Source: Tuctoria greenei
Taxonomy: Eukaryota > Streptophyta > Magnoliopsida > Poales > Poaceae
Reading direction: 5' to 3'
NCBI GenBank assembly: GCA_036927565.1
Contig: JAYESD010000010.1
Coordinates: 38,371,298 to 38,435,297 of the forward strand
Length of the DNA stretch: 64,000 bases
In this document: one piece after another, positions 34,501-46,500 of the stretch
How positions within the stretch are numbered: position 1 is the stretch's first letter
How the letters are laid out: each line of letters starts with the position of its first letter
Program-made: the position numbers and the translations under genes
The notes under the pieces: generated by a model
Database searches by the model: none
Told to the model about the DNA's origin: nothing
The model's input: only the letters and a program-made list of their open reading frames with translations

Positions 34501-37500
34501 ACGCGGTGGAGTCAGAGCTGAGGACGATCGGCACGAGCGTCCGAATGTTCTGAACTCCGACCGCCTGGGCGTGGAGAGCAGCGACGAGAGAGGCCGAGTA
34601 GGCGGAGTGAGCCCCAGCATCCGAGGAAGACTCGTAGGTAGCACCCAACAGTCGATGAGCACTTTCCTCGAGCTGGTGAGACAGAGCGGCCAGAAGCAAA
34701 CTCCTACTCTAGGGCTAGAGCAAGTGCCCGCTCGCGCTCGCGAGAGGTGGCCAGGGCCACGATAACACCAGAGGTGTCGACGACAGTCGTGTTGGCGCCG
34801 TCTGCACCACAAAGGGGGGCAGCAACCGCGCTATGAGCAGCGACGGCGCCAACAGCAGAGACAGTCTTCGCCGACAGGACGGTGGATACGTCTGAGGGAG
34901 GTGACGACTGCGTGAGCCCAGTAGTAGTAGTAGCAGGCCCTCCTAGCCCGGAGACACCGGTCATGAAGGCGACCGCGCCGACACCGGCAAGTGGTCCGCC
35001 GGAGGCGGCGGGAAGCCCCCAAGATGGTCGGACACCAGCGGCCATGTTGCCGGCGGCGCCAGCAAGGAGAGGCGGCGACCGGATCTGAAGAGAAGAGTCC
35101 GGCGGCGGCCGGATCTGAATCTGAAGAGGGAGTTGCGGCACAACGGCCATGGGCTGCGCGACGGCGGACGGGGGCTGCGCGGCTGCGGCCGTGGGCGGCC
35201 GGGGACGGCGCGGCGGCGGCCGTGGACGGTACCGGCGGTTGTTCCATGGCTAGGAGAGAGAAGGGAGGGTTAGGGTTAAGGTTCCCTGACTAATGATACC
35301 ATAATGGAAGGTAATTAGTGGATTAATTAACCCCATAGGGGTAGGTACACATATATAGCCCCATAGGAGCTGGTACATGGGCCTAGCCCAACACATATAG
35401 TCCAACAGTAACGTGTATATTATTGTGCATATGAGTGCTGGTCTTGGTATTCTTTAAATATCGAAACAGTCAAGAAAAGAGTGCAAGTTTAAGGCAGCAG
35501 AATTCTTATTCTTGTTCGTGCGTTAGCTTGTCTTCAACATCTAAAGAATTATTGGGAGCCTAAGGTTTCTTGTCAATACTAGTCCCGACTTGGCATACTC
35601 TGGGATATGTTAGCAAATTCATGGAGGATCCGCGTGAAGAACACGCGACATCGGTCAAGGAAATACTTCATTGTGTTGTTGGAATCAGGAATTGGGATGT
35701 CTCAGTCTTACACCTGACATCTAAGAATTTCAAGTTGGACAAGAAATCGCGATTAGTCATCCATATGGCCTTCGACAGCTCAATCAGACCCCATTGGAAT
35801 ATATGCTCCTTCCAGATTAATAATCTCGAGTTCTCCACTGAGAGGCTCGGAATTCCAACAATCCGGTGACCCGATTTGCTCGATCAGGAAGCTGGTCGTC
35901 TGATTATCGGTCGATCGGGACGACTAATTGTCCGATCAGGCACAATCTCGACCAGGGCGATCATGTGTTGGAGGGGGTGAGGCGGTGGAAGGAGGGGACG
36001 TCTGATTAATTGACCGATCGGGACAACTAATCGTTAGATCAGGCACGATTTCGATCAGCGCGATCATGTGTTGGAGGGGCTGAGGCGGAGGAAGGAGGGG
36101 AACAACACTCCAAGGCAGGAGGAGGCGCAACGCTATGGGAGAAGAAAGAAGGTGCACCGGCTGGATCAGGAAAGCTAGATTGCCTCAATGGAGAGAAGAC
36201 GAAGCGGGCGGCTAGATGGTGTTGGGCAGGAAAGAAACTAGGGTTAGAGTGTTATTTGGGATGGGCCTTAAAATAAATTCCGCACAACCCCACTTCGCCC
36301 GTGGACCCAAGGCAACATGTCCAACAAATGAGTGTTGCGGAGATGCGCATGCTACGGTGGATGTGCGGTCACACAAGAAGAGACAAAATTAGGAACGAAG
36401 TAATACGTGATAGGGTAGGGGTGGCACCTGTCGACTGTTGGAGTCGGCAGATCCCCTGACACTACGAAAGTGTTGAAGGAGTTTGTGGTTCGGTTTAGGC
36501 GCGCGGAGACTCAAGAAGGTAAAAGGTGATTGGACACGAGTGACACAGTGGTTTACGTGGTTCGGGCCGCCTAAGCGTAATACCCTACTCCACGGGTGTG
36601 TGTGTGTGTTGTATTAACTTGTGAACTTCCGAGCGTTCGAGAGTTCTCCCCTTTGTGTATCGTCGGTTTGTCCTTTTATAGTACAAGGACAAACCGTTAC
36701 AAGTCAGCCTGGCCCGACATGTGGCCCTGGCGGTTACTAGTATTGATACACGAGATTGATTGTTGTTAATAGCCCTGTAACGGCTCCGACAGTGCCGTTA
36801 CAGGTGTTAAGATCGTCCGATTAAGTATCATTAACGTGGAATTAATGATAATTAATCGGGTCTTGAAGTCCGCGGCTGTCCTTTGAAGATCCGGAGCCGT
36901 TACAATGTCTCTCGGAGGTTTAAAGCGGCTAGCTCCGACGTATGGACACGTGGCAGCTCCAGAGCTTGCTTATGGGAAGCGGGAAGCTCCGGGGTGGCCT
37001 GGCACGTGTCAGGTCCGGAGCTTCTCTCGGTCAGGGGTTAAGTCCGGAGGTGCCGTTTCAGTACCTAGCCCGGAGCTTCACCTTTGCGGGTAATAGCTCC
37101 GGTCTGACAGTACACGTGGCAACCTAGGGGTTAACCATGTTGGAGAAGCAGGTCCGGTTATGTCTGACAGGTGGGCCCCCGAGGGTCTTTAATTTGAGTA
37201 GATGTCCTTCCCTTGAGATCTTTGCAACCTCAGGGGGTGTATGGTTTTTAGGGTACCGACAGTGGCCCCCTGGACCTACCTCCGGGGAAGACCAACGGGA
37301 TGAAGTCATTCCGCCGGAGGTGGGTCCACACTTGCGACTCTTGAACTGGGTCTTCAAGGGTCTTCGGAGGTGCCTTCGGCGGGGCTTTACGGTTAAGTCT
37401 CGACGCGTGGCGCACCTTAGGCGGCAGATAGGATCTTTGGCGTGCAGATCTCTCGCAATTGAAGGTCGCCGGTTCCCGATACGAAAACCGTATCGGTTCC

Positions 37501-40500
37501 GCGCGCCTTGTCAGTCCGCCGCCTTTGGGTTTCCCGCCTCGTGATGACAACTGTTCGCCTGGGTAAGAACCTCGACTTGATCGTCAGGGTGGTCCCGGGC
37601 CCTCTTGTCATCGGCAGGGTTGAATTCTTGAGTAGTATCCTTGACTCTCCTGCAGTTTCCATCCAAGCGTTGCGAGGGCTTACTTAAGAAGGAAAGCGCA
37701 CCGCCGGGAGTCCTTTACGCTTTCCATCTGTTCTTGCGCTCAAACTCCCAACTCGTGCTTTGCTCCTCTTCTCTTGCCTAGCTGTGCTGCGATGGAGTTG
37801 GATCTGCGTGAGAGTCGTTTGAAGACGGAAAGCGATCTGAAGAAGGTCCGAGCCCTCATGGGGTGGTCGTCGGACTTCTTCAACCGTTCGGTCCGCGCCG
37901 ACGGAGAGCTTCCCTTTAAAAAGGAGCACTCCGGCGAGATGGTGTACTTTTCATCGTACGCCATGGTGGGGCTGATCCCACCGTTTTCTTCTTTCTTCTT
38001 GATGCTGCTGGACTTCTATGGTCTGCAGCTATACCACCTTGGCCCTCACTCCATTCTCCTTGTGTCCATCTTTGTCCACTTCTGCGAGATGTGGGTGGGC
38101 ATTCCTCCCTGCATCGAGCTCTTCCGAACCTTCTTCACCGTCCAAACCACCGGCCGAAGCGACGAGTACCTTGGCTTCTACTACTTCGTGAAGCGCAAGA
38201 AGTGCCCGTTCAAGTACCTCCGGTCATTCCCTTCCGGGAAATGGGATGACTGGAAGAAAGATTGGGTAGTCGTCCGGGTGGAGGAGCATGAGCGGTTGGA
38301 GTTGCCAGACGGTCTGCCCGGCATTGACACGTCGGTGTGGAGCGAAGTTCCGGTGCTGGCGGCAGCTTTCGACCCCGTCCTGACCAGGATCCGCCAATGT
38401 GTGGAGGGAGGATTGACTCCCCAGGCGGTGTTCTGCAACTTCTTGTCCAACAGGTGGGCGCCGCTGAAGAGGAGGGAGAAGCTCGCCTGGGCCCTCAACA
38501 GCGTGATGGACGAGGACCGGGTTGAGACCGGGTTGAAGTCCAGCATGGTGGGGAAGTCCTTGGAGTTTCACCTCAAGAAATTCCAGCACGGCATCGATGT
38601 TGACGGAGAGTACTTGACTCCGCCGCCGGCTTTCCTCCCCCTGAACGTGGAAGTTGAGTTCAGCAGGGAGCTCCGGCGGAAGATGCCCGCGCTTGACGAC
38701 CTTGGCGTCGTCGAGAGAAGATCAACCGCCCGGTTGGCGATCCCCGGGTTGTCCGAAGGCGGCTCCGTCCCTGTCTCTCAGCCAAGAGCTGAGGTCATTG
38801 GCAAGGGCAAGGAGCTGGCGGAGGAGCCGGAGAGCCGGAAGAGAAAGCTGCGACATGCTGACGGAAGGTCCGTCGGGCTTGCCACTTCCCCCCCAGTTCC
38901 CCGTCCTCAGGAAGGAAGATCCTCCGCCGCCGTGGCGGCTGTCCCCGTGGTGGGGTCTTTTCGGAGCGCTACTGTTCCGGCGGTGGGATCCTCCCGGAGT
39001 GCGGCTGTCCCCGTGGTGAATCCCTCCGGAGGTGCCAGCTCCGGGCAGGCGACTCCGGTACGAGAAGCGGTGAGGGCCTCCAGGTCTAGAGCTCCTCCCG
39101 ATCAAGGAGAGCTCCGGCCCGGGAAACGCCCGCGGCCACGGCAAGTCATGGGAGTCCTCCCGGAGCTCCTACACCGACCGTGGCCAGTCCGGAACGTCCG
39201 GGAAAGAGGTTCCGCGCAAGCTGGTGCGTGAGCCTCCCAAGGTAATTTTTCTTGCTTACCTCGATCAACTTTTAATTATAGCATCTGTTGGCTCAATTTC
39301 TTCGTTCTTTATCTGCAGCGTTCCTAAGAAGGGGAGTGAAGCTCCGCCCTCAGCCACAGTGTCTGAGGCTGCGAGGGCTTCTGCTCCAGCCCCGGTGCCG
39401 CCCCAAGCGGAGGCTGCGACAGCTCCGGCGCCGGCTGTCGTGGTCATGGACCTCGACTCGTCTCCAGAAGTTCCCGTGGTAGCGCCGGACCACGGGATTG
39501 AAGATGCGCCAGCGGCACCCGTTCCGGAGGTTGAAGCTCCGGGTCCTGGTGCTGCAGAAGTAGAAGCTCTGGCTGTTGAGTCGGAGGAGGCAGCGGTCCC
39601 GGCTTCGGAGCCGGAAAGTGCTGAAGCCCCGGCGGTTGAGCCGGAGGTAGCTGAAGCCCCGGCATGCGAGCCGGAAGTTGAAGTGGTTCCGGCAGTTGAG
39701 CCGGTTACTTCCGAAGCTCCGGTCGCAGAGCCGGTAATTATTGGAGCGCCGGCTGCAGGGCCGGTGATTGTGGAAGCGCCGGCCGCAGAGCCGGTGATTG
39801 CTGGAGCGCCGGCCACAGAGCCGGTGGTCGAAGTGGCGAGGGAGCTCGAGCCTCCCTCAGAAGAAGTGTCCCGGCCGGAGCCAGTGGAGGCGACGACGTC
39901 GATGGTACCCGTGGCGGAGCCAGAGTGCCTGAATGAAGTCGCCGGCCCCCAGCCTGAGGGGGCAAATGAAGACTTGGTGGCGGGACCTTCTTCGGTGGCG
40001 ACTGAGGCCATCCCGGAGGAGTGCCCTAGTGCTTTGGAAGCTCGGGGTTCCACTCTTGTAGAGTGGGACCCAATTTTTGTAAGTGAAGACCCGCTGGAAC
40101 CAGCGGAGGAGACCCCGGCAGGTCCGGAGCCCATCTCTCTGTCGATGTCCATCGACAATGCCTGCTCCAGTCTACGTCAGGTCCAACTGGCCTTCTTCCA
40201 CGACAGCAAAACTCTTGAAGAGGAGCGCCAAACCTTTAGGAGGTGGCGTAATCGGCTCCACTTTGAGACTAAGCTGGCGCAGTCGAGGATTACGGATGAC
40301 AAGGAATGGATCAGGCGGGAGAAGGTCCGCCTGGAGCTCTGGGGTGAGCTGCTGGACGAGAGGGAGAGCATGACTCACGCCCTCGACGCTCAATCCCGGG
40401 AGTTCCATGACCAAGCTAAGGCTGCTAACGACGCGGCCAACGCTCGGTTCGATCAACTCGAGGCCATCAGCACCGCACTCATCAAGCGCCGAGAGGCACT

Positions 40501-43500
40501 TGAAGGAAGGGAAAGGCGGCTCGAGGATGAGGAGCAAAAACTCCTGGAGCTACGGGATGACGTCTTGCGACGGGAGGAGGAGCTCGCCGAGAAAACAGCT
40601 CTGGCGGACAAGGGCCTCGAGGAGTGCACTAAAAAATTGGAAGAGCGCTGCCTCGAGGAGGAGGAGAAGACCTGGGTGCGGGGGCAGGAACTCTACGAGT
40701 ACGAGTGTGCCCTTGTCGCCCGGGAGAAGAAAATAGAGGCTAGGGAGAAGGACCTGGTCGACCGCCGGAACAAGATCCACCTCCGGGAGGAGGAGCTCGA
40801 AAGACTTGAGAAGCGGGTTGCTGCGAAGATTCAGCAAAACGCCAAAGAAGTTGAGCATCTCTCCCGCGAGAATTCGGAGCTGGCGGCGGCCCGGAGATCC
40901 CTGGAAGAGATGAAGGGCCTGAGGAAGACGGACTCCCTACAAATTTGGGAGTTCCTGAGCAAGGCCGACGATGCGCTGGCGCCGATGGGTTTCAGCCCGG
41001 TGCTCCCGGACGATCCGGAGCCGGAGCCGGACCTTGCGTTGCAAGCGTTGAGCGCCGCGGGCAGCAAGCTCTCCAAGGTGGGCGACGTCATCGCGGACCA
41101 GCTGGAGGTCGAGGGGCAATCCCTGGCTAGAAACGTCACAGAGTATGTGTTGACGTGCTACACTAGCCGGAACCCTCGATTCCCTCTGGACCCGGTGCTT
41201 GAAGGCCCCGTCGAAGGAGAAGGCGAAGCTACCCGAGCCAGCGTGTCGGAGGTCGCTCAGAAGGTCGCCGAGTTCTTCCATAGGGTCTAGGACTGTCTCT
41301 CTTAGCCTTTACTTGTATCTTCTCTTCTTCCTCAATTTTGTAATCCCTTGTCTCCAGATGTAATCTCCGGTCTTCAAATGAAATGAAATCTTCACTTTTT
41401 TGCGAATTTCATTTTTTTGTCTTCAACGTCTTTATCTTCACTTGGCCCCCTGGTAGATGTGCACAATTTGATTGTGGACATGTACCAAAAGGATGTTGAG
41501 TTTTGTTGAAGACAAATTTGCTTCGAACTCGTATAATTTAGGTCCGAAGTTTTCGATAGTGAAGGTCCCTTGAAGTCGTCGGAGCTTAGAAGCTCCGGCA
41601 CTGTCCATCGCCGGAGCTTAGTAGCTCCGGCAATAGCCTCTACCAACACGTTGAGCGTCGATAGTTAATACTCCAAGGTGTCGGAGCTTAGTAGCTCCGG
41701 CAATGACCCTTGCCACGCCTGGTTTGTTGGCAACAGACTCTAGTGATAGGGTCTTCTCACCATCTTTAAGTTAACGCCGGCGGTTGACGTCCTGGTGGGA
41801 GTCGGAGCTTGGTTAGCTCGGGTTTTTCTCCCTCAACTTTGGGTTCATTTTTCCTGCACACTTAAGCCAAGAAAAATAGTAAAATTCGTTCCTTATCTAT
41901 AACTTCGTCGCGGCTTATGGTTCTCAAGAAAATTTTAAGTTGAACACGATTTTTAATACGACTGAATGAATTGTTTTTTCTTTTGGATCTAATTGTCCAT
42001 GGACCCACCTTACTTTGGCCTGCCGGGATGTAGGTAGAGTGGCGTACTTAGGGTGCTTGACCAGGCTAAGTCGATAGCGCACTCCGGCCCTAGAATGGCT
42101 TGGCGGCTTTCAGGTGAGTTGGCCACAGACAACATTTAAATCCAAAAAATCCGACAATTCAACTCAAATCGTACGTAAACCGGTCAAACTAGAACTTCTT
42201 AAGAATTGCACGTTTCTGTTATAGACAAGAAAGAGAAAAATAAAAATGTCGAGCCTATGCAAAAATGAATGCACGTGGAGTCTATTTCACATGAAGATGT
42301 CTTTCATTATAGGTCCGGGGTACAGGGGAAACAAGTACATTCTTAGGGTACGGAACCAGGCTAAGTGTGTTTGGTTTCTCGTTTGACCCAGGGTAGTTAG
42401 CCACACTTCTAGTCCGGAGACTGTATTAAGTGTTGCATGAGCTCTTCAAACCTTTCGGGAAAGGTCCGGCTGCTCTCCCGGAGGAACTACCCGATTCTGT
42501 ACAATGACTCTATAACATACATTTCAAGTTACTTAAGACTCACCTCCGTGGAATTAAGTGTAGAACTTACGGAGGTGCTCGATGTTCCAAGGATTTGGGA
42601 GAGGTGTCCCATCCTCGGTAGCCAAGCGAACGCTTCCGGGACGGGATACTTTGATCACTCGGAAGGGCCCTTCCCAGCCGGGGGAAAGTTTGTTTTGCCC
42701 TTCTCTGGATAGTATTCTCCGTAGCACCAGATCGCCTTCCTCGAGCTGTCGGTTGTGTACATGCCGCTGGTGATAGCGCCGTAGAGCTTGGCGGTATCGG
42801 GCATTCCGAACAGCTGCTTGGCACCTTCCCTCCTCGAGGAGGTCTAGGTCTTCACGCCGGAGCTGGTCCTGCGCGGCTTCGTCGAAGGTCCGGACTCGGA
42901 GGGAACCCAAGGTGATTTCCGGAGGAAGGATCGCTTCAGCTCCGTACACCAGGAAGAAGGGTGTTTCTCCGGTTGCCCGACTTGGAGAAGTCCTGTTGGC
43001 CCATAGAGTGGGCGGAAGCTCTTCGATCCAATTGGCTCCGTGCTTTTTCAAACGCTCGTAAGTGCGTGTTTTGAGTCCTTTAAGGATCTCTGCGTTTGCT
43101 CTCTCGGCTTGTCCATTGCTGGCAGGATGAGCTACGGAAGCGTAGCAAACTTGTATGCCGAGGTCTTCGCAATATCCTTGAAATGCGGAGCTTGTGAATT
43201 GAGTCCCATTATCAGTAATGATCTTATTTGGGACTTCGAATCTGCTCACGATAGATTGTAGAAAATTGATTGCAGATTGTTTGTTGATCGTCACAACAGG
43301 AGTAGCTTCCGGCCACTTGGTGAACTTGTCGATGGCGACGTATAGGAACTTGTAACCTCCGACGGCTTTTGGGAAGGGTCCCAAGATATCCATCCCCCAC
43401 ACAGCGAAAGGCCATGTAGGAGGTATCATTTGTAAGGACTGAGCAGGTGTATGAATTTGCTTTGCATGAAATTGGCATGCTTTGCATTTCTTCACTAGCT

Positions 43501-46500
43501 CAGTGGCATCCTGGAGCGCTGTAGGCCAGTAGAAACCATGCCGAAAGGCTTTTCCAACCAGCGTGCGGGAAGATGCGTGGTTCCCACACTCGCCTCCATG
43601 GATTTCTGCGAGGAGTTCGCATCCTTCTTCCCTTGTGATGCACCGCATTAGGATGCCGTTGGCACCGCGCCGGTAGAGATCCCCTTCTACCAACGTGTAT
43701 CTTTTAGCCAATCTGACTACCCGGTCAGCGGACACATCATCGTCAGGAAGGATGTTGTCTTTCAAGTAGTTCCGGATCTCCGAGATCCATGCATCGGAAC
43801 TAACTTGAGCATTTGAGTCTTGCGTGCTGGGTTGCTCGGAGCTTCCGGCAGCACCTACGACCCTTGATGGCTGCCATGGTAACAGGGCCATCGGGACCGT
43901 CAGCTTCGGGATGCTGATCTCGCCCCCTTCGTTCAGTTCGGCAGGCTGAACTGTGGGTTTTGACAACCTCCGGACAAAGGTTCCGTCAGGAACCGGAGCT
44001 CCGGTTGACGCCTTAGTCGAGAGTTCGTCAGCTTCAGCGTTGTGAGCACGCTGAACATGGTGAAGGTCTAGGACTTCGAAGTCCTTCTGAAGCCTCTGGA
44101 CTTCAAGGAGGTAAGCAGCCAGCTGGAGATTATTGCAGGAGCATTCACCCTTCACCTGCTTGATGACGAGTTGTGAATCTCCTTTGACCAGCAATTGCTT
44201 GGCACCATATGAAAGTGCCACCTTTAATCCATAGATGAGTCCTTCGTACTCCGCCATGTTGTTGGTTGCCTTGAAGTCAAGGTGTACCATGTATATCACC
44301 TTCTCCCCGGTTGGTGCGAGGAGAAGGATTCCAGCTCCGGCTCCCTGCTTCTGCATGGAGCCGTCGAAGTAAAGGGTCCAGTGAGGCTTAGTGAAGGCTG
44401 GAACTTGAGGTTCCGTCTTCTGCTCGCTGGGGCCCCCAGGGTTTAATGGAGAGGGAGTCCATTCTGCCACGAAATCTGCCAATGCTTGACTCTTGATTGC
44501 TTGTCTTGGAATGAATTCGAGGTCGAATTCAGCCAGTTCCGCTGCCCACTTTGCAATATTCCCAGTTGAATTGGGATTATGCAGGATCGCTCGAAGTGGA
44601 TATGAAGTCACCACTGAGACTTTGTGAGCTTGGAAATAGTGTCGAAACTTCCTTGAGGCAATAAGAACTGCATAGAGCAGTTTATGCACCTCTAGGTATC
44701 GAGTCTTGGCATCATGTAACACTTCACTGATGAAGTATACCGGGCGTTGAATGGTCCGGACCCTCTCGGAGGGGTCCGGAGCTTCCTCTTCATTGATCTG
44801 GACCCTCTCGGAAGGGTCCAGACTCTCTTCGGGGACCTCCGGGTCCTGGGTGGAGGAACCCGGAGCTTCTTCAGGAATGACCTGGATCCTCTCGGAGGAA
44901 TCAGGGTCCTCTGAAGTGGCTTCTTGTGGGTTCAAGTCTGGGAGCTGGGACCCAGACCCGCTTTCAGGAACCTCCGGACCCTCCCGAAGGGGTCTGGATT
45001 CCTGAGTATTGGGTAGTTCCGGTCTCTCCGCAACCAGAACCATACTGACGACTTCGTCAGCTGCTGAAATGTAAAGCAATAAAGGCTCACCAGGGTTCGG
45101 AGCTACCAAGACTGGTAGGGTGGTGAGGAACTGTTTCAGCTCCTGGAATGCCTTCTCTGCTTCTTCAGACCATTGGAATGGTCCGGACTTCCTCAGTAAC
45201 TTGAAGAAGGGAAGTGCCCTTTCCGCCTGTCTTGAAATGAACCGGTTGAGGGCTGCTAGACATCCGGTTAATTTTTGGACGTCTTTGATGCGGGTTGGTG
45301 GCCGCATGTCTTCAATGGCTTTTATCTTCGCTGGATTAGCCTCTATGCCCCGGTGACTTACCAGGAAACCAAGAAGCTTTTCGGAACTAACCCCGAAGAC
45401 GCACTTGTCTGGGTTTAGCTTCGTGCGGGTGGCCCGCAGCTTATCGAAGACAGCCTGCAAGGTGTCCAAGAGGGACTCCTTGTTCTTGACTTTGACCACG
45501 ATGTCATCGACGTACACTTCCACTATGTCTCTGATGAGTTCTTCGAAAGTTTTGTACATAGCTCGTACAAAAGTTGAAGCTGCATTCTTGAGACCAAAAG
45601 GCATGGCTGTGTAACAATACAATCCATCAACTGTGATGAATGAAGTATGTTCTTCATCTTCCCTAGACATCCTGATTTGATGATATTCAGAATATGCGTC
45701 TAGAAAACACAGTAATTCACACCCGGAGGTGGAATCCACTATCTGATCTATTCTAGGTAGTGGGAATGGATCTTTTGGACATGCCTTATTCAGTGTGGTG
45801 TAGTCGATGCACATCCGAAGTTTCCCGCCGGCCTTAGGCACAACGACTGGGTTTGCCAGCCATTTTGGATGGTAGACTTCTCGGATGAATCCGGCTTCGA
45901 GCAACTTCTTCACTTCTTGTCGGATGAAGTTCTGTCGCTCTACAGATTGCTTCCGAGGTTTCTGATGCACAGGCCGAGCGTCGGGGTAAATCTTCAGATT
46001 GTGCTCAATCACTTCCCTGGGGATCCCAAACATTTGTGACGGTTGCCAATCAAACACGTCTACGTTAGCCCGGAGGAAAGTGATGAGCGCGAGTTCCTAT
46101 TTGTCGTTCAAGCCACCCGATATGCGGGTAGTTTGAGTGACATCGAAACCAATTTGGACGACTTTGACGGGAATGTCGGTGTCGCCGCTTGGCTGCACAC
46201 GGGATGCAGAGGTCGAGCCTCGTTGCTGAATGCTCGGAGGTTGTGGAGCTTGCTTCTGTCTGGAGTCCTCCTCTTGCGCTGTGGTGAGTGCGTGGAGTTC
46301 CTCCAGAGCAGTTACTCCGGCAGTGCGATCTCCGCGGATCCAGAGAACGCCTACTGGTGTTGGCATTTTCAACACCAGGTATCCATAATGAGCAGCTGCT
46401 ATGAATTTGTACAAGGCAGGTCTACCCAAGATGGCGTTGAATGGTAAGTTGATCTGAGCGACGTCGAAGACCAACTTCTCGGTGCGATACTTCTCCCGGG

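Larger units (their letters stand above)
29683..35407 (-). mobile_element. Copia element with short LTRs, inactive (5,725 bp)
   Basis: Terminal direct repeats of about 106 bp (29683-29788 and 35302-35407) are flanked by exact 5-bp duplicates GTAAC at 29678-29682 and 35408-35412. The PBS at 35290-35301 and the G-rich tract at 29789-29825 show - strand direction. The order is gag, protease, integrase, reverse transcriptase, RNase H. The coding region is broken by stops, several of the CAG-to-TAG kind, by frameshifts and by a G19 run, and the RT active site is mutated. It belongs to the same family as the elements at 55001 and 61806. It sits inside the 5' LTR of the old copia. Confidence 0.93.

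Noticed and set aside
36905..37127. Short ORFs repeated in both LTRs (also 49035-49257)
   Set aside because: They lie in LTR sequence, are present twice only because the LTRs are duplicates, and have no domain.
37774..37791. Earlier start for the antisense ORF
   Set aside because: The frame begins with TTG there; the first ATG is at 37792.
39241..39318. Alternative donor AAG/GTAATTTTT for the antisense gene
   Set aside because: Exon A would already contain the TGA at 39229-39231, so the frame could not be joined.
39265..40158. A 297-aa - strand ORF made of TGS/AGA-like repeats
   Set aside because: Complement of the repetitive acidic part of antisense exon B. Its composition follows from the DNA repeats and no start context or motif supports it.
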